Origin: Flavobacterium succinicans LMG 10402
GTDB lineage: Bacteria; Bacteroidota; Bacteroidia; Flavobacteriales; Flavobacteriaceae
Direction: 5' to 3'
Length of the DNA stretch: 64,000 bases
NCBI RefSeq assembly: GCF_000611675.1
Contig: NZ_JATV01000014.1
Location: 34,852 to 98,851 of the forward strand
How positions within the stretch are numbered: position 1 is the first letter of the stretch; the number at the start of each line of letters is the position of its first letter. Shown one piece after another: positions 63,116 through 64,000 of the stretch. The position numbers were made by a program, and so were the translations under genes. Below the pieces are notes generated by a model. It saw only the letters and a list, made by a program, of their open reading frames with translations, ran no database searches and was not told the origin of the DNA.

Positions 63116-64000
63116 TTAATTAGGACAAGGAACTGTTTTACTTAAAAGAGGAACTCTGTTTGCAAGTGCTTCTATTGCTGCTTTTTTTTCTGCAGGTAAA
63201 TCTGTCCAAGACTTAACATTGCTTTCTTTTAGCCCGTTCCAAGCCAGAGCCTCATAAAAGGCATCACTAGGTGTTTCTCCAAAATAATTTGTGTATTTAT
63301 TATAATCATCGGTAAGAACATCTCTATGAAACGCTTTTAGAGCTTCTTTCATACTATCGATGTATAATGCTCCCATAGTTCCGTGTTGATTTCCGTATGC
63401 TTCATAAGTTTTATTAAAATCCAAAACTTCTTTGTTTGTTATGTCTTTTGAGTATGTTTTTCTATACATATCGGCATGAATGTATTCGTGCAAGATGGTT
63501 CTTGCGGCATCCAAAGCGGAATGTTCATTTGTTCTAGATGTGCTGATTTCAATTGTCATTAAAGTGCTTCCTGGTGTGTGCTCCGTTTTTCCATTAACTT
63601 CTTTAGTAATTTTATTTTCATCTAAAACTGTTACTTTGTCTTTAGAAACAATTTTGATATTAAATTCTGAATTCCCTTTAAAATTAGCTAATAAATTTTT
63701 TACAAAAGAAACCCCATTTTTGTCTAACAAATCATTGAGACACTTTTCTTTTCCAGTAAGTTCAACAATAATCTGATCATCTACAACACAATTTCCGTAT
63801 TCATCTTGAATATATCCAGTCCCACAACTTACAGCCTCTCCACCTCCACCTCCATCACCAGGAGGTACCTGTTCTGGTTGACCAGAACGGGAACATACAT
63901 ACCAAGTATAGATAAGCGTTCTTTCACCAGTATCATCATTGGTTAAGAAATAGCCCCACAATTCACAATCAACATCACTAATTTTTGATGTTTTTGAAGT
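63116..64000 (-). CDS. Zincin-like (HEYIH) cassette protein A, 5' partial
   Basis: The frame is open through base 64000 (upstream codons read TSKTSKISDVDCE), so the N-terminus lies outside the window; the TTG at 63961 is not a real start. It has the linker PPGDGGGGGEAVSCG, the junction GYIQDEYGNCVVDDQIIVEL and the domain with ILHEYIHADMYRK. Its C-terminal ~230 residues are almost identical to those of 59345-60688, while the upstream segment (RTLIYTWYVCSRSGQPEQ) is like that of cassette B instead. This mosaic relationship suggests recombination between cassettes. Confidence 0.8.
   Translation of the reverse strand, partial: TSKTSKISDVDCELWGYFLTNDDTGERTLIYTWYVCSRSGQPEQVPPGDGGGGGEAVSCGTGYIQDEYGNCVVDDQIIVELTGKEKCLNDLLDKNGVSFVKNLLANFKGNSEFNIKIVSKDKVTVLDENKITKEVNGKTEHTPGSTLMTIEISTSRTNEHSALDAARTILHEYIHADMYRKTYSKDITNKEVLDFNKTYEAYGNQHGTMGALYIDSMKEALKAFHRDVLTDDYNKYTNYFGETPSDAFYEALAWNGLKESNVKSWTDLPAEKKAAIEALANRVPLLSKTVPCPN

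Overview
The window is a low-GC chromosomal segment of a Flavobacteriia-type Bacteroidota, most likely Flavobacterium. The evidence is a type IX secretion C-terminal domain, GLPGLI, DUF5686 and CarboxypepD_reg-like outer-membrane proteins, AT-rich start regions, TAnnTTTG-type promoter boxes and AAAAA/TTTTT-flanked terminators. It encodes about 46 intact proteins, several broken genes and two tRNAs.

Layout. 1-2400: 3' part of a secreted GH13 amylase. 2495-10945 (minus): a carboxylate/acetate unit of porin, MHS-type MFS permease, two tiny membrane proteins, a symporter-histidine kinase fusion, a receiver-only regulator and acetyl-CoA synthetase. 11118-11537: a solo zinc-ribbon/HTH protein related to IS1-type transposase N-termini, then tRNA-Phe. 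12005-18919 (plus): coaX, an outer-membrane protein, lptC, a PpiD-like chaperone and a DUF4153 membrane protein. 19067-22904: a TonB-receptor-like barrel with a GLPGLI partner. 23017-36210: housekeeping genes (deoxynucleoside kinase, membrane and soluble pyrophosphatases, AlkA-like glycosylase, DUF5686 protein, pdhB, etfBA, bifunctional nuclease, thyA). 36232-50822: CBM48 protein, folA, tRNA-Ala, enoyl-CoA hydratase, queD, lpxH-like, recJ, rsmI, tdk, rpoN, asnS. 50832-58548: RND/MMPL exporter, CPA2 antiporter and a second DUF5686 protein.

58600-64000 (minus) is the accessory and most unusual part. It is a tandem array of paralogous cassettes, each pairing a large exported protein with an HExxH zincin-like C-terminal domain and a small secreted partner. 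One copy is cut at a 171-bp inverted-repeat element and another survives only as a C-terminal stub fused in frame behind a neighbour's stop codon. The best-preserved copy has five AAAC units directly after its ATG. These put the lipoprotein signal peptide out of frame, and one unit more would restore it, so this looks like a phase-variable switch in the off state.

A second unexplained layer is a family of seven dispersed intergenic repeats (A-G) with conserved outer arms and variable but self-complementary central stems. Two long copies share an extra inner module. Two copies start at or one base after the stop codon of outer-membrane barrel genes. All functional statements are from reading the sequence; no database search was run.
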